64,000 bases of DNA from Cryobacterium breve (GCF_027594785.1 NZ_CP075584.1:2356001-2420000); one strand, 5' to 3'. Positions 18,958 to 28,575 are shown, counted from the stretch's first letter. Numbers and translations are program-made. Notes: generated from the sequence alone by a model not told the origin.

Positions 18958-20687
18958 GACCCACAGCAGGGCTCACCTTCGGGGGACGTTACGAACTGAA
19001 GTCCCGGATCGCCATCGGCGGAATGGGCGAGGTCTGGCAGTCCGTCGACCTCGTAATCGGTCGTACCGTCGCCATCAAGATCTTGAAAGACGAGTACCTC
19101 GGTGACCCGGGCTTCCTCGAGCGCTTCCGCGCCGAAGCCCGTCACGCCGCTCTCGTCAACCACGAAGGCATCGCCAATGTCTTCGACTACGGAGAAGAAG
19201 ACGGCAGCGCGTTCCTCGTCATGGAACTCGTTCCCGGCGAAGCCCTGTCGACGATCCTCGAACGCGAGCATGTCCTGCCGACCGATAAGGTCCTCGACAT
19301 CGTCGCGCAGACGGCATCCGCCCTGCACGCGGCCCACGCCGCCGGACTCGTACACCGGGACATCAAGCCCGGAAACCTGCTGATCACCCCGGACGGCCGC
19401 GTCAAGATCACCGACTTCGGTATCGCCCGCATCGCGGACCAGGTTCCCCTGACCGCAACCGGCCAGGTCATGGGCACCGTGCAGTACCTCTCGCCCGAGC
19501 AGGCGAGCGGTCGCTCGGCGTCACCGACGACCGACATCTACTCACTCGGCATCGTCGCATACGAGTGCCTCGCCGGACGCCGCCCGTTCACGGGAGAGTC
19601 TCAGGTCGCCATCGCGATGGCGCAGATCAACGAAATCGCGCCCGACCTGCCGGACACGGTCTCGGAGCCGGTCCGCAACCTTGTCATCTCGTGTCTCGCC
19701 AAGAACCCGGCGGATCGCCCGGCTTCTGCGGCCCACCTCGCGCGGGCTGCAACGGCCCTGCGCCGCGGTGATGTCGCACTCGCGGCCGCTTCCGTTCCTG
19801 CCGTCATGAACGGGGTCACCCCCACCATGGCGACCATGCTGATGCCCGGTGCTGGCGCGAACGCCCAGGCCACCACGCTGCTTCCCTCCGGCCTGCCGCC
19901 CGTCACGCGCGCGTCGGCGGCAGCGGCGGAGGCCGAGGAGGCAGCGAAGAAGAAGCGCAGCCCGTGGACCTGGCCTCTCATCGCACTGATCGCGCTCCTC
20001 GCCCTCGTGCTCATCGGCGGCATCATCGCGTTCGTTTCCCAGCAGAACAGCGGAAACACCCCGGTCACGACGTCGAGCACGTCGAGCACCCCGGCGCCCA
20101 CGCCATCGAAGACGCCGACACCCTCTCCGACACCGACGAACACGCCGACGCCGACACCGACACCGACGCCCACAACGGCGGAGGTGACCGAGGCCGACTT
20201 CCTCGGGAAGACGAGCGGGGAGGCCCGCACAATGCTCCAGCAGCTGGGCTTCGTCGCCGACGTCGTCACGGGTAACGCCTCAGTCGACCCGGCCACTCAG
20301 GTTGTCGACACGGTCTACAAGGTCAACCCGACCGGCCCGGTCAAGAAGGGTGAGAAGATCACCGTCACGGTCTACGCACCGGCCCTCGTGCCGGACACCC
20401 CGACCGCAGCCCCGAAGGCGGACAAGGTCACCGTCGCCCCCGGTGGCACGGTCACGTACACCTGGGCGGCCCAGTCCTGCCCTGCCGGGCAGACGCTGGC
20501 CGGGTACAAGCTCGAGGCCACCGGCGGCGCCGTAGCGTCAGCGAACCCGACGCCTGCCGATGTCACTACCGCAACGGTCACCGCGGGCGCGGCGCCGGGG
20601 CCGGTGACGGTCAAGTTCTTGTACTACTGCGGCCAGGTTGCTTCCGGCTGGTCACCGTCCTCAACGCCGGTCACGGTCGCCCCGTAA
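18954..20687 (+). CDS. pknA: Ser/Thr protein kinase PknA-type with PASTA-like and extra C-terminal domain
   Basis: 577 aa. The cytosolic kinase domain (about 13-270) has IAIGGMGEVW, Lys42 in AIKIL, catalytic VHRDIKPGN and KITDFG, and GTVQYLSPEQ. A transmembrane helix near 340-362 leads to a Pro/Thr-rich linker encoded by a TCCGACACCGACG-like microrepeat (20095-20180), one PASTA-like unit (FLGKTSGEARTML...GEKITVTVYA), and a final domain of about 90 residues with two Cys (AAQSCPAG, YYCGQ). The start overlaps the pbpA stop. The extra domain is not usual for PknA and could sense wall material. Confidence 0.92.
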   Translation: MRPTAGLTFGGRYELKSRIAIGGMGEVWQSVDLVIGRTVAIKILKDEYLGDPGFLERFRAEARHAALVNHEGIANVFDYGEEDGSAFLVMELVPGEALSTILEREHVLPTDKVLDIVAQTASALHAAHAAGLVHRDIKPGNLLITPDGRVKITDFGIARIADQVPLTATGQVMGTVQYLSPEQASGRSASPTTDIYSLGIVAYECLAGRRPFTGESQVAIAMAQINEIAPDLPDTVSEPVRNLVISCLAKNPADRPASAAHLARAATALRRGDVALAAASVPAVMNGVTPTMATMLMPGAGANAQATTLLPSGLPPVTRASAAAAEAEEAAKKKRSPWTWPLIALIALLALVLIGGIIAFVSQQNSGNTPVTTSSTSSTPAPTPSKTPTPSPTPTNTPTPTPTPTPTTAEVTEADFLGKTSGEARTMLQQLGFVADVVTGNASVDPATQVVDTVYKVNPTGPVKKGEKITVTVYAPALVPDTPTAAPKADKVTVAPGGTVTYTWAAQSCPAGQTLAGYKLEATGGAVASANPTPADVTTATVTAGAAPGPVTVKFLYYCGQVASGWSPSSTPVTVAP

Positions 20688-20766
20688 GCGAGCTTGGGTA
20701 CTTCAGGTAAAATAGCCAAGATCTGGGTGACCGGGGACGCTGGTCGACAAGAGTGGGAGTGAGTCT

Positions 20767-22465
20767 GTGAGTGATGAAGGCCGCCTGCTCGCAGGCCGCT
20801 ATCGAGTGGGGGCACTCATTGGTCGCGGCGGCATGTCCGACGTCCATATCGGCACCGACGCGCGGCTCGGCCGCACGGTGGCTATCAAACTCCTGAAGTC
20901 CTCCCTCGCGGCCGATCCCGCTTTCCGCACCCGCTTCCGCCAGGAGGCGCAGGCTGCAGCACGGATGGCGCACCCCACGATCGTGCGCGTCTTCGATGCG
21001 GGCGAGGAGACCGTCGGAGAACCCGGCGGTCTCGAGTCGCAGATTCCGTTCATCGTCATGGAATTCGTCGACGGACGCCTGCTCAAGGACATCATCCGCG
21101 AAGGCCCTGTCCAGGCCACCGAGGCCGTGCGCATCATCGACGGTGTACTGACGGCGCTCGAGTACTCGCATCGCGCGGGCGTCGTGCACCGCGACATCAA
21201 GCCCGGCAACATCATGATCACCAAGACCGGCCAGGTCAAGGTGATGGACTTCGGCATCGCCAGAGCTATCTCCGATTCCTCCACGACGGTCGCACAGACG
21301 ACCGCGATCCTCGGTACCGCCTCCTACTTCTCCCCGGAACAGGCCAAGGGCGAATCCGTCGACGCCCGCACCGACCTGTACTCCACGGGCGTCGTCCTCT
21401 TCGAGATGCTCGCCGGCCGTGCGCCCTTCCGCGGCGACACCCCGGTCGCTGTCGCCTACCAGCACGTCAGCGAGACCCCGGTAGTACCGAGCTCGATCAA
21501 CCCCAAGGTGTCCCCGGCCCTCGACGTCGTCGTGATGCGCGCCCTCGAAAAGGACCGTTTCGCCCGCTATCAGAGTGCTGTCGAATTCCGAACGGATGTC
21601 GAGATCGCCGGGTCGGGCGTGATTCCGTTGCACCGCCCCGTCGACGAAGCCACCGCGAGCCTCTTCGGCACGCCGCCGACGGCAACCTCCGGGTCCGAGC
21701 TCGCCCTCAAACAGCTCGCCGAGGACGCAACGATGGTGCGCACCCAGCGACGCCCTCCGATCATCTGGATCTGGGCCGGCATCCTCAGTGTGATCGTGAT
21801 CGTGCTCTCTGTGATGATCTGGGCCTTCAGCCTTACTCCGAGCAGCGACCTTCCGGACAGCTCCCGGAAGGTGCCCTCGCTGGTCGGCCAGAGCTACGAG
21901 ACCGCTCAGAACACTCTGATCGAATCGGACCTCGCGGCCACCATGGCCCAGGAGGCCAGCGCCACGGTGCCCAAGGACAAGGTCACCCGTACAGATCCAC
22001 CTGCCGGAACGATCGCCCAACCGACCGATGTGATCAAGGTCTACGTCTCAACAGGTCCGCAGCCCGTGACCGTGCCGGATGTCACGAACCTGCCGACCGC
22101 CGACGCCCAGTCCGCGATCAGTGCTCTCGGGCTCCTGCCAGGGTCGATCACCAAGGAGAACTCGGCGACGATCGCACCCAACCTCGTGCTGCGCACTGAC
22201 CCGGCTTTGCAAGCGAGTGCCCAGACCGGCGACACCATCAATCTCTTCATCTCCAGCGGCCTCGTCACCCTGCCGAACCTCGTCGGCCAGTCTCTGACGG
22301 CAGCGAGTGAGCCTCCTGCAGAGCCCGAGCGTCCAGCTCGTACCGATGCCGACTCCGGACACCACCTGTGCGAGCCAGCCGGGTTCACCCATCACCAAGC
22401 AATCCCAGGCCCCCGGCGACGTGCAACAGAAGTCCGAAGTCGCACTCACCTACTGCGCCAAGTAG
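20767..22465 (+). CDS. pknB: Ser/Thr protein kinase PknB with PASTA repeats, one apparent frameshift
   Basis: It starts at GTG 20767. The kinase domain (about 11-275) includes IGRGGMSDVH, Lys41 in AIKLL, VHRDIKPGN, VMDFGIA and GTASYFSPEQ. A membrane helix at about 335-357 is followed by PASTA units beginning PSLVGQSYETA, VPDVTNLPTAD and LPNLVGQSLTA. A +1 base at 22309-22315 (GAGCCTC for GAGCTC) breaks the last unit, and the corrected tail ends in a Cys-containing stretch (DTTCAS...LTYCAK) at TAG 22463. Total about 565 aa. PknB senses muropeptides/lipid II and controls growth and division. A terminator follows. Confidence 0.94.
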
Positions 22466-22485
22466 TCCCCGCCCCGGCCCGCGGA

Positions 22486-22534
22486 AGCGGGTGAGCCGTC
22501 GGTATCAGCGGAGCTGACCGACGGCTCACCCGCT
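22486..22534 (+). terminator. Strong hairpin after pknB
   Basis: An 18-bp perfect stem (AGCGGGTGAGCCGTCGGT and its complement) closes a 13-base loop 20 bp after the pknB stop. The trailing TTT is short, in line with actinobacterial terminators. It probably ends the fhaA-pknB operon. Confidence 0.85.
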
Positions 22535-22655
22535 TTCGCGCCATCGGTGCACACATCGCGAGCAACTCGTTTTCAGGTGTGAAACTCGGTGAGATCAGCA
22601 CGAAATTAGGTGAGTAAGTCTCGTATTCGTGTTCGATTCGAGGTAGAATCGGGGT

Positions 22656-24338
22656 ATGGCAGGAGCTTCGGATCCCCAGTCACACACCCCGCAGACGCCC
22701 GATTCCGGGGCCGCGGGAGATCAGTCCACCGTTGATGTCGAGTCGGCCCATCCGGTCGCCGTTGCCGAGGGTTTCGAGGGTGCGGAAGGGCTGGCCGGGT
22801 CGGTGCCGTCGGTGCATGCGGATGCTGTCGCCCGGCTCGTCGAGGCGCAGGCGGCTCTCGCAGAAGCCCTGGCCGCGATCCCGGTCGGACTGCTCAGTGA
22901 CACCGAAGCGGTGAAGGCGCTCAGCACTGTGGAGGCGATCGGACGCAACGTTGATGCGGCCCGGGTGAACACCGCCACGGATGTGGACCGGCGGGCCCGG
23001 GTGCTCGGCCGGGAGGGTTTGGCGTGGCGCATGGGCTGCCGGGGCCCCTGGGATGTACTCACCCGGGTGACGCGGGTCTCGGCCCGGGAAGTGAAGCGCC
23101 GCATCAAGCTCGGGGACGCGGTGTTGCCCCGCCGGGCGGGCCTTGCGATGTTGCCGCCGTTGTTCCCGGTCGTCGGGGCCGCGCTGGCGGCGGGGGATAT
23201 CGGTGTGGAGGCGGCCGAGCTGATCACCACGGGGCTCGGGGCGGTCAGTCACCGGGCGGTCCCGGCCGAGGTCGAGGTCGCCGAACGGGCCCTGGTCGCC
23301 ACGGCGGCCGGGTGGATCACCCCGGAAACGGAGATCCTCGCCGGCGCCGGAGTCTCCGCGGCCGCAGACCTGATCCGCGGCATGGTGCTCCAATGGCAGG
23401 CCATCCTCGACCCCGACGGGATGCTGCCCCAGGAAGACCTGTTCGAGGCGAAGTCGAACATCGGCTTCGGACAGTTGAAGAACGGCCTGTACCCGGTGAA
23501 GGGCGGAGTCACACCGGAGCTCTACGGGATGATGAACACCCTCTTCGACGCCTTCCTCAGCTTCCACGCCCGGCCCGCGTTCCCCACCGAGGAAGAGCAG
23601 GCCCGGATGGATTCCGGGCAGATGATCCCCGGCGCCGAGACCGCGGGCACCACTGACGGCGCCGGAGCGGGCACTGACGCCGGTACGGGCCCGGAGCTGG
23701 ATGTGATCGAGGCCGAGCTGCGGGAGCGGCGCGCGGATACCCGCACGGGCGGGGAGAAACGCGCCGACATCCTGCGGGCCTTGTTCGAGCACGCCGCCCG
23801 GGACGAAGACACCCCGTCGATGGGCGGGTCGGCCCCCACGGTGATGGTGCACGTGAACGCCGCAGACCTCGCCTCCGGCATTGGCGTTGGGTGGATCGAC
23901 GGCGTCGAAGCCCCGGTATCGCTCAAGACGGTGCACCAGCGGATCTGTGACGGCGGCTTCCAAGGGGTCCTGTTCGGGGCGAACAACCAGGTGCTGAAGC
24001 TGGGTCCGGAGCGACGGTACTTCAATCGGGCGCAACGCCGGGCGATCACCGCCCGCGACGGCGGCTGCATCATCCCCGGCTGTAAAGCCCCGGCACACTG
24101 GGCCGAAGTGCACCACGTGAAGCCGTGGGCGAAGGACGGCCCGACGACAGTGGACAACGGGGTCCTTCTGTGTTGGTTCCATCACCACACGATCGACACC
24201 TCCGGGTGGGAGATCCGCATGGTGAAAGGCTCACCCCAGGTGCGGGCACCCGGACTGATCGACCCGCAACGGTTGTGGCGGCCGCCGAACCGGCACCGCG
24301 CCCACCAGGTCCTCACCGGACCACCCAACCGCGACTGA
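22656..24338 (+). CDS. DUF222 / 13E12-repeat family HNH endonuclease-like protein
   Basis: 560 aa. The long DUF222 region (about 60-420) contains RRIKLGDAVLPRR and GVTPELYGMMNTLFDAF, typical of the family. An Ala/Gly/Thr-rich insert lies near 325-345. The C-terminal HNH fold near 470-515 has CIIPGCKAP, EVHHVKPW and NGVLLCWFHH, with the Cys pair, HH and final Asn/His of an active site. Such proteins are multicopy in actinobacteria, and their role (DNA cleavage, phage defence or selfish propagation) is unproven. It interrupts the usual pknB-trpG neighbourhood and has its own start after an AT-richer leader. Confidence 0.88.
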   Translation: MAGASDPQSHTPQTPDSGAAGDQSTVDVESAHPVAVAEGFEGAEGLAGSVPSVHADAVARLVEAQAALAEALAAIPVGLLSDTEAVKALSTVEAIGRNVDAARVNTATDVDRRARVLGREGLAWRMGCRGPWDVLTRVTRVSAREVKRRIKLGDAVLPRRAGLAMLPPLFPVVGAALAAGDIGVEAAELITTGLGAVSHRAVPAEVEVAERALVATAAGWITPETEILAGAGVSAAADLIRGMVLQWQAILDPDGMLPQEDLFEAKSNIGFGQLKNGLYPVKGGVTPELYGMMNTLFDAFLSFHARPAFPTEEEQARMDSGQMIPGAETAGTTDGAGAGTDAGTGPELDVIEAELRERRADTRTGGEKRADILRALFEHAARDEDTPSMGGSAPTVMVHVNAADLASGIGVGWIDGVEAPVSLKTVHQRICDGGFQGVLFGANNQVLKLGPERRYFNRAQRRAITARDGGCIIPGCKAPAHWAEVHHVKPWAKDGPTTVDNGVLLCWFHHHTIDTSGWEIRMVKGSPQVRAPGLIDPQRLWRPPNRHRAHQVLTGPPNRD

Positions 24339-24415
24339 CCGGGCCGACCGGGCCGACCGGCTCACCGGCTCACCGGCTCACCACGTCACGGTCAAGGCGT
24401 CACGGCGTCACGGCG
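24339..24415. repeat. Short GC-rich tandem repeats after the HNH gene
   Basis: Successive short units appear: GGGCCGACC twice, CGGCTCAC three times, then GTCACGGC-type units. They lie directly after the HNH stop and before the convergent trpG end. No terminator stem of note is seen. They may reflect replication slippage. Confidence 0.6.
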
Positions 24416-24473
24416 AACACCACAACGGAGCGACCGGGCACTCGCGTCGGACCACAGCGGCCAGTCGGTGACC

Positions 24474-25113
24474 CTAGGACAGCTTGAGGATGGGGTGGAG
24501 TCCCCGTGCGGTCTCCTGGGCCTCTGGCAGGCCAGTGAGGGCCAGCCAGTTGGCCAGCATGAGGTAGCCGCCCTCGGTCAGGACCGATTCCGGGTGGAAC
24601 TGCACGCCGAGAATCGGAGCGGTCGCGTGCCTCAGCCCCATGATCACGCCGCCGGCCGTGCGCGAGGTGACGACGAGGTCACTCGGCACCGTCGAATCAA
24701 CGACCGCGAGGGAGTGGTATCGCGTCGCCGTGAAGGGCTGCGGAACGCCGTCGTAGAAGGCACTGCCGTCGTGGGTGACCTGACTCGTCTTGCCGTGCAT
24801 GAGTTCCTCGGCGTTCGTCACCGTGGCACCGAAGGCCTCAGCGATTGCCTGGTGCCCCAGGCACACGCCGAACAGTGGTGAGCCGGCCTCGAATGCGGCC
24901 AGGACGATCGCGATGGACACACCGGCATCCGCCGGCTTCCCCGGCCCGGGCGACAGCAGCACACCGTCGAACTCGGCGATCCGCGCCGCGGCTTCCTCCG
25001 GCGCGAACGCGTCGTTCCGCACGACCTCGGTCTCGGCTCCGAGCCTCCATCAGGTAGCCGTTGAGCGTGTAGACGAAGCTGTCGTAGTTGTCGATGACGA
25101 GTATGCGGGTCAT
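24474..25113 (-). CDS. trpG: Glutamine amidotransferase, anthranilate/aminodeoxychorismate synthase component II, one apparent frameshift
   Basis: About 212 aa from ATG 25113 (MTRILVIDNYDSFVYTL). Class I glutamine amidotransferase: oxyanion strand LLSPGPGKP, nucleophile Cys in GVCLGHQ near residue 80, and the His-Glu pair in VQFHPES. A +1 base at 25041-25047 (GAGCCTC for GAGCTC) separates NGYLME from LGAETEVV. It supplies ammonia from glutamine to chorismate-using partners, and its location next to pknB is the classical actinobacterial site often labelled trpG or pabA. The start overlaps the upstream small membrane protein gene by 4 bp. Confidence 0.92.
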
Positions 25114-25271
25114 GGGGTGCCGACCGTCGATTCCTGGCTGTTGACGATGGTGTCCACCCACGGGAAGACCCACGTGGCGAGGACGAAGAGGACGAGAGCG
25201 ATAAGCACCAGCACCTGGAGGATGCGGAGCCAGAGCGGGCCGGGGAGGACCCGCCACAGTGATGCGTACAT
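25110..25271 (-). CDS. 53-aa single-pass membrane protein between sortase and trpG
   Basis: The minus-strand frame ATG 25271 to TGA 25110 encodes MYASLWRVLPGPLW followed by one hydrophobic helix (LRILQVLVLIALVLFVLATW) and a polar tail ending STVGTP. It starts 9 bp after the sortase stop and overlaps the trpG start by 4 bp (ATGA), so translation of all three is probably coupled. The short length would hide it from many gene finders. A helper for the adjacent sortase is conceivable, but no function is known to me. Confidence 0.72.
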   Translation of the reverse strand: MYASLWRVLPGPLWLRILQVLVLIALVLFVLATWVFPWVDTIVNSQESTVGTP

Positions 25272-25280
25272 ATCAGACTC

Positions 25281-26115
25281 CTAGCCCGCGGCCTGGGCGG
25301 CGATGATGGCGGCGAGTTCCGCGGGCGGGCCGGCCGAGATCGGTTGCCAGGAATCGAAGACGCCGTAGGCGATGATGCGCTCCGCCGTCGAATAGAGCGG
25401 GTTGCAACTCGTGAGGGTGATGATGCGATCGGTCGCGGTCGCCCCGGGTGCGTGCGGGACTGCGGCGAGCACGCCGACGTCGGTCGGTTGCACGTACTCC
25501 AGGTCACGGAACCGGTACGTGTAGTAGCCGTCGGCCGTCTGCACGAAAATGGCATCGCCGAGCCTGCAACTCGTTGATCAGGTGCATCCCGCCGCCGTTG
25601 GCGCTGCGGTGGGCCGCCACGACGAAATTTCCCACTTCTCCGGGCATCTGGGTACCCGGGTAGTGCCCGATGCCGAGGCGCGGGCTGTTGAGCACGTTGT
25701 GGCCCACACCCTCCGCGATGGTGCGCGAGTACGCGGCGCCATAGCGGGGCACGTACAGCACGGCGAACGGCTGTGCCTCAGCCGGGGCGACGCCGACGAC
25801 GGGAGTCCCGAACCCCGGCGTCTGGACGGGAACGGCCGTCGGCGTGTTCGTGGGGATCGGTGTGGGCGTCGCGCTGGACGCCTGTGCGTCGCCGATCCAC
25901 TGCTGGCTGATCTGGTTGGCCGCGCTGGACTGCTCCCCGGCAACGACGAGGTCGTTCCACCACAGTTGCCACGCGATGAACAGGAAGACGAGTACGCCGC
26001 CCGTGATCAGCACTTCACCGATGACACCGATCACACCCACCGGCCTGCGACGCCGGGAAGCTCGCCACTCACGACGACTCTCCGCTGGCGCGGCGGGCGG
26101 GGTGGCGTCGGACAT
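25281..26115 (-). CDS. srtE: Class E sortase, one apparent frameshift
   Basis: About 277 aa from ATG 26115 (MSDATPPAAPAESRR). An N-terminal membrane helix at about 31-50 precedes a Thr/Pro-rich linker and the sortase barrel, with catalytic His in VVAAHRSANGGG, catalytic Cys in TLTSCNPLYS and the following Arg in TAERIIAYG. A +1 base at 25560-25566 (GAGCCTG for GAGCTG) splits HLINELQ from LGDAIFV. Class E sortases anchor LAxTG-type proteins to the actinobacterial wall. No substrate protein is encoded nearby. It is the first gene of the unit with the small membrane protein and trpG, divergent from crgA. Confidence 0.92.
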
Positions 26116-26195
26116 GGTTCCGATTCTAATCGGCACACACGGCCGGAAGACCCTGACGAGGTGGGCTGATGGGCAATGGCGCTAGAATCGCAGGC

Positions 26196-26441
26196 ATGGC
26201 ACGAACGAATCCCCGCACCAAGCCCGCCCGCACCGAGGTCGTTCGCTCTGGCGAGGACGCCCCGAACGCCGTCTGGTTCAAACCAGTCATGTTCGGCTTC
26301 ATGCTCATCGGACTGGCATGGATCATCGTCTTCTACGTGAGCCAGGGCACCCTGCCGATCGCAGGCCTCGGCTCCTGGAACATCCTCGTCGGATTCGGGA
26401 TCGCCTTCGTTGGCTTCCTGATGACGACCCGCTGGCGTTAA
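26196..26441 (+). CDS. crgA: Cell division protein CrgA
   Basis: 81 aa with ATG 26196. Two transmembrane helices, KPVMFGFMLIGLAWIIVFYV and WNILVGFGIAFVGFLM, are joined by the short SQGTLPIAGLGS loop, with the typical ending TTRWR. This is the DUF881-independent CrgA/UPF0233 family. CrgA localises to the septum and links FtsZ, FtsI and peptidoglycan synthesis in actinobacteria. Its position beside the pknB-trpG-sortase block is conserved. It is convergent with the rhomboid gene, with about 80 bp between stops. Confidence 0.95.
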   Translation: MARTNPRTKPARTEVVRSGEDAPNAVWFKPVMFGFMLIGLAWIIVFYVSQGTLPIAGLGSWNILVGFGIAFVGFLMTTRWR

Positions 26442-26520
26442 CCTCTCGGCTACCCCCCGTTTGGGGGTCAATTACACCGGTGTAATTATCCCCAGTTGTG
26501 GACAGACCTGTGGATAACTT

Positions 26521-27361
26521 TCAGCCCAGGAACTTGACGAAACTCAGGGCCACGAGCACGAGCGCGAAGGCCGCAACCAGCCAGTTCTGCAGCGAGTGGT
26601 GCTTGCTGCGCCGGGTCTGCACGTAGATCAGGCCCAGGATAGCCCCGCCGACAAGACCGCCGACATGCGCCTGCCACGCGACATTGAGGCCGGGCAGGAA
26701 ACCGATCACGAGGTTGATTCCAACCAGGATCAGCAATTGTGTCGAATTGCCTCCGAGGCGCCTCTGGATCACCAGGAATGCGCCCATCAGCCCGAAGATG
26801 GCACCGGATGCCCCTACGACGGGTGTGAGTGGACCGGCCAGGAGTAAGACCCCGAGCGAACCGGCGAGACCGCTCAGCAGGTACAGGGCGAGGAATCGAC
26901 CGCGGCCCAGCATGCCTTCGAGGATCTGGCCGAAGATCCACAGGGTGTACATGTTGAGAAGCACGTGGAAGATGAAGCTCGTCGAGTGGACGAAGACGCT
27001 CGTGAGCATCCGCCAGGGCTCGAAACTGCCGGGGTACGAGTAGATGCCGGCATAGAGCAGTGCGCTCGTCACGTCGAATCCGGGAACGAGCCTGCAACAG
27101 GAACACCGCGAAGGTGACCCCGATGATGCCGTAGGTGACGACGGGACCGCGGCTCGAGGAGATACGGGTCAGCAGGGCCGGGCGAGTGCGCGGGGCGTTC
27201 TGCCGCTGTTCCTTCATGCACTCGGGGCAGATCACGCCGACGGCGGCCTGGGTCTGGCACTCCGGGCAGATGGTGCGGCCACAGCGCTGACACAGGATGA
27301 AACTTTGCCTGCCCGGATGCCGATAGCAGAAATTGGCTGCGGATCCGGGCAGGTCAGTCAT
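26521..27361 (-). CDS. Rhomboid-family intramembrane serine protease, one apparent frameshift
   Basis: About 279 aa. The N-terminus carries two zinc-finger-like Cys pairs (FILCQRCGRTICPECQ and GVICPECM), then six or seven membrane helices. The catalytic Ser lies in VVGASGAIFGLMG and the His in VAWQAHVGGLVGG, giving the rhomboid Ser-His dyad, and a HxxxN-type segment FHVLLNMYTLW is also present. A +1 base at 27088-27094 (GAGCCTG for GAGCTG) falls inside the first helix between FLLQ and LVPGFD. It cleaves transmembrane substrates, which are unknown here. It is downstream of ppiA on the same strand with an 11-bp gap, so likely co-transcribed. Confidence 0.92.
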
Positions 27362-27372
27362 TCGAAGCGGGC

Positions 27373-27912
27373 CTAGACCTGCTCGACGGTGACGGACTCG
27401 ATGACGACCTCGGTGAGGGGACGGTCACGGCCATCGGTCGGCACGGTGGCGAGCTTCGCGACGATTGCGCGGGAAGCTTCGTCCTCGACGGCGCCGAAGA
27501 TGGTGTGCTTGCCCTGCAGCCACGTGGTCGGCACGACGGTGATGAAGAACTGCGACCCGTTGGTGCCGCGGCCGCCCTGGATGCCGGCGTTGGCCATCGC
27601 GAAGACATACGGCTGAGTGAAGTCGAGGTCGGGGCTGATCTCGTCGTCGAACTGGAAGCCGGGGCCGCCGGTGCCCTGGCCGAGCGGGTCGCCGGCCTGG
27701 ATCATGAAGTCCTTGATGATGCGGTGGAAGACGGTGCCGTCATAGAGGGGGGTCTTCGAGACCTTGCCGGTGCCGGGGTGCTTCCATTCGATCTCGCCGG
27801 TGGCGAGGCCCACGAAGTTCTTCACCGTCTTCGGCGCGTGGTTGCCGAAGAGGTTGACCTTGATCGGTCCGAGCGATGTATTGAGCGTTGCGACGGCGGT
27901 GTGCTTTGACAT
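27373..27912 (-). CDS. ppiA: Cyclophilin-type peptidyl-prolyl cis-trans isomerase
   Basis: 179 aa from ATG 27912 (MSKHTAVATLNTSLGPI). Cyclophilin active-site segments VFHRIIKDFMIQAGD near residue 63, GTNGSQFFITVV near 118 and GKHTIFGAV near 137 are complete, including the catalytic Arg and the Phe/Gln pocket. No signal peptide is visible, so it is a cytosolic folding helper. It precedes the rhomboid gene with an 11-bp spacer, the common actinobacterial order. It is divergent from the small coiled membrane protein gene at 28035. Confidence 0.95.
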   Translation of the reverse strand: MSKHTAVATLNTSLGPIKVNLFGNHAPKTVKNFVGLATGEIEWKHPGTGKVSKTPLYDGTVFHRIIKDFMIQAGDPLGQGTGGPGFQFDDEISPDLDFTQPYVFAMANAGIQGGRGTNGSQFFITVVPTTWLQGKHTIFGAVEDEASRAIVAKLATVPTDGRDRPLTEVVIESVTVEQV

Positions 27913-28034
27913 GGGGTCAATTCTTGCACAGGCGCGCAGACGGATTCTGACCGTCCGGGGCATCCGAAGCCCTCTTGGAGTATTGCGTGGCAAGATGGGT
28001 GATGTTCGCCACATGACATCGATGGAGGGTCCAG

Positions 28035-28562
28035 ATGAGCCTGTCACGCAAGCGCCGCAAGGAACTTACGAAGCTGCGCAAGAGCGCAGACGAGTTGTGG
28101 AACCACCAGCAGGAGGTTCTCGATCGGGCAAACGTGCTCGCACGTGATGCCGCACACCAGGCGGGGGTGCTCACCCGCGAAGAAGTCGTTCCCCGTGTCC
28201 GCGACAGCTACGACCAGTTAGTGCGCCCGAAGGTGCAGGCCACGCAGGACCTCGCTGACGGTGTCCGCAACCAGGTCGTCACCAAGGTCCTTCCAGGCCT
28301 CGGCAGTGCGATCGGCACCGTGATGAGCGTCGGAGACGTCGCGCGGGACGCTCGCGTTCGTGCGGCACTGAGCCGCCTGCACTTCCAGCAGCCCGTTGTG
28401 ATCGAGAAGAAGGGCCCGGGGGCCGGCGCGTACATCGCGCTCGGTGTCGCCCTGGCCGCCGCCGCAGGCGTCGCATACGCCGTCTGGCAGACGTTCCGCG
28501 CCGACGACGAGCTCTGGGTCGCCGACGACGAGCCTAAGACCGCAACGTCCGTCGAGTCGTAG
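28035..28562 (+). CDS. Conserved small actinobacterial membrane-anchored protein, function unknown
   Basis: 175 aa. The charged N-terminal region (SRKRRKELTKLRKSADELWNHQQ... in part) looks helical and coiled-coil-like. A C-terminal hydrophobic helix at about 133-152 (AYIALGVALAAAAGVAYAVW) ends in an acidic tail DDELWVADDEP. The topology suggests a cytosolic rod tethered by a C-terminal helix. I do not recognise a characterised family, though similar genes occur beside ppiA in related genomes. It is followed 14 bp later by a strong terminator. Confidence 0.75.
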   Translation: MSLSRKRRKELTKLRKSADELWNHQQEVLDRANVLARDAAHQAGVLTREEVVPRVRDSYDQLVRPKVQATQDLADGVRNQVVTKVLPGLGSAIGTVMSVGDVARDARVRAALSRLHFQQPVVIEKKGPGAGAYIALGVALAAAAGVAYAVWQTFRADDELWVADDEPKTATSVES

Positions 28563-28575
28563 CAGCCACAGACTG

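Noticed and set aside
22656..24338. DUF222-HNH protein as the AGCT-modifying methyltransferase
   Set aside because: No SAM-binding or catalytic methyltransferase motif is present; it has only an HNH nuclease motif.
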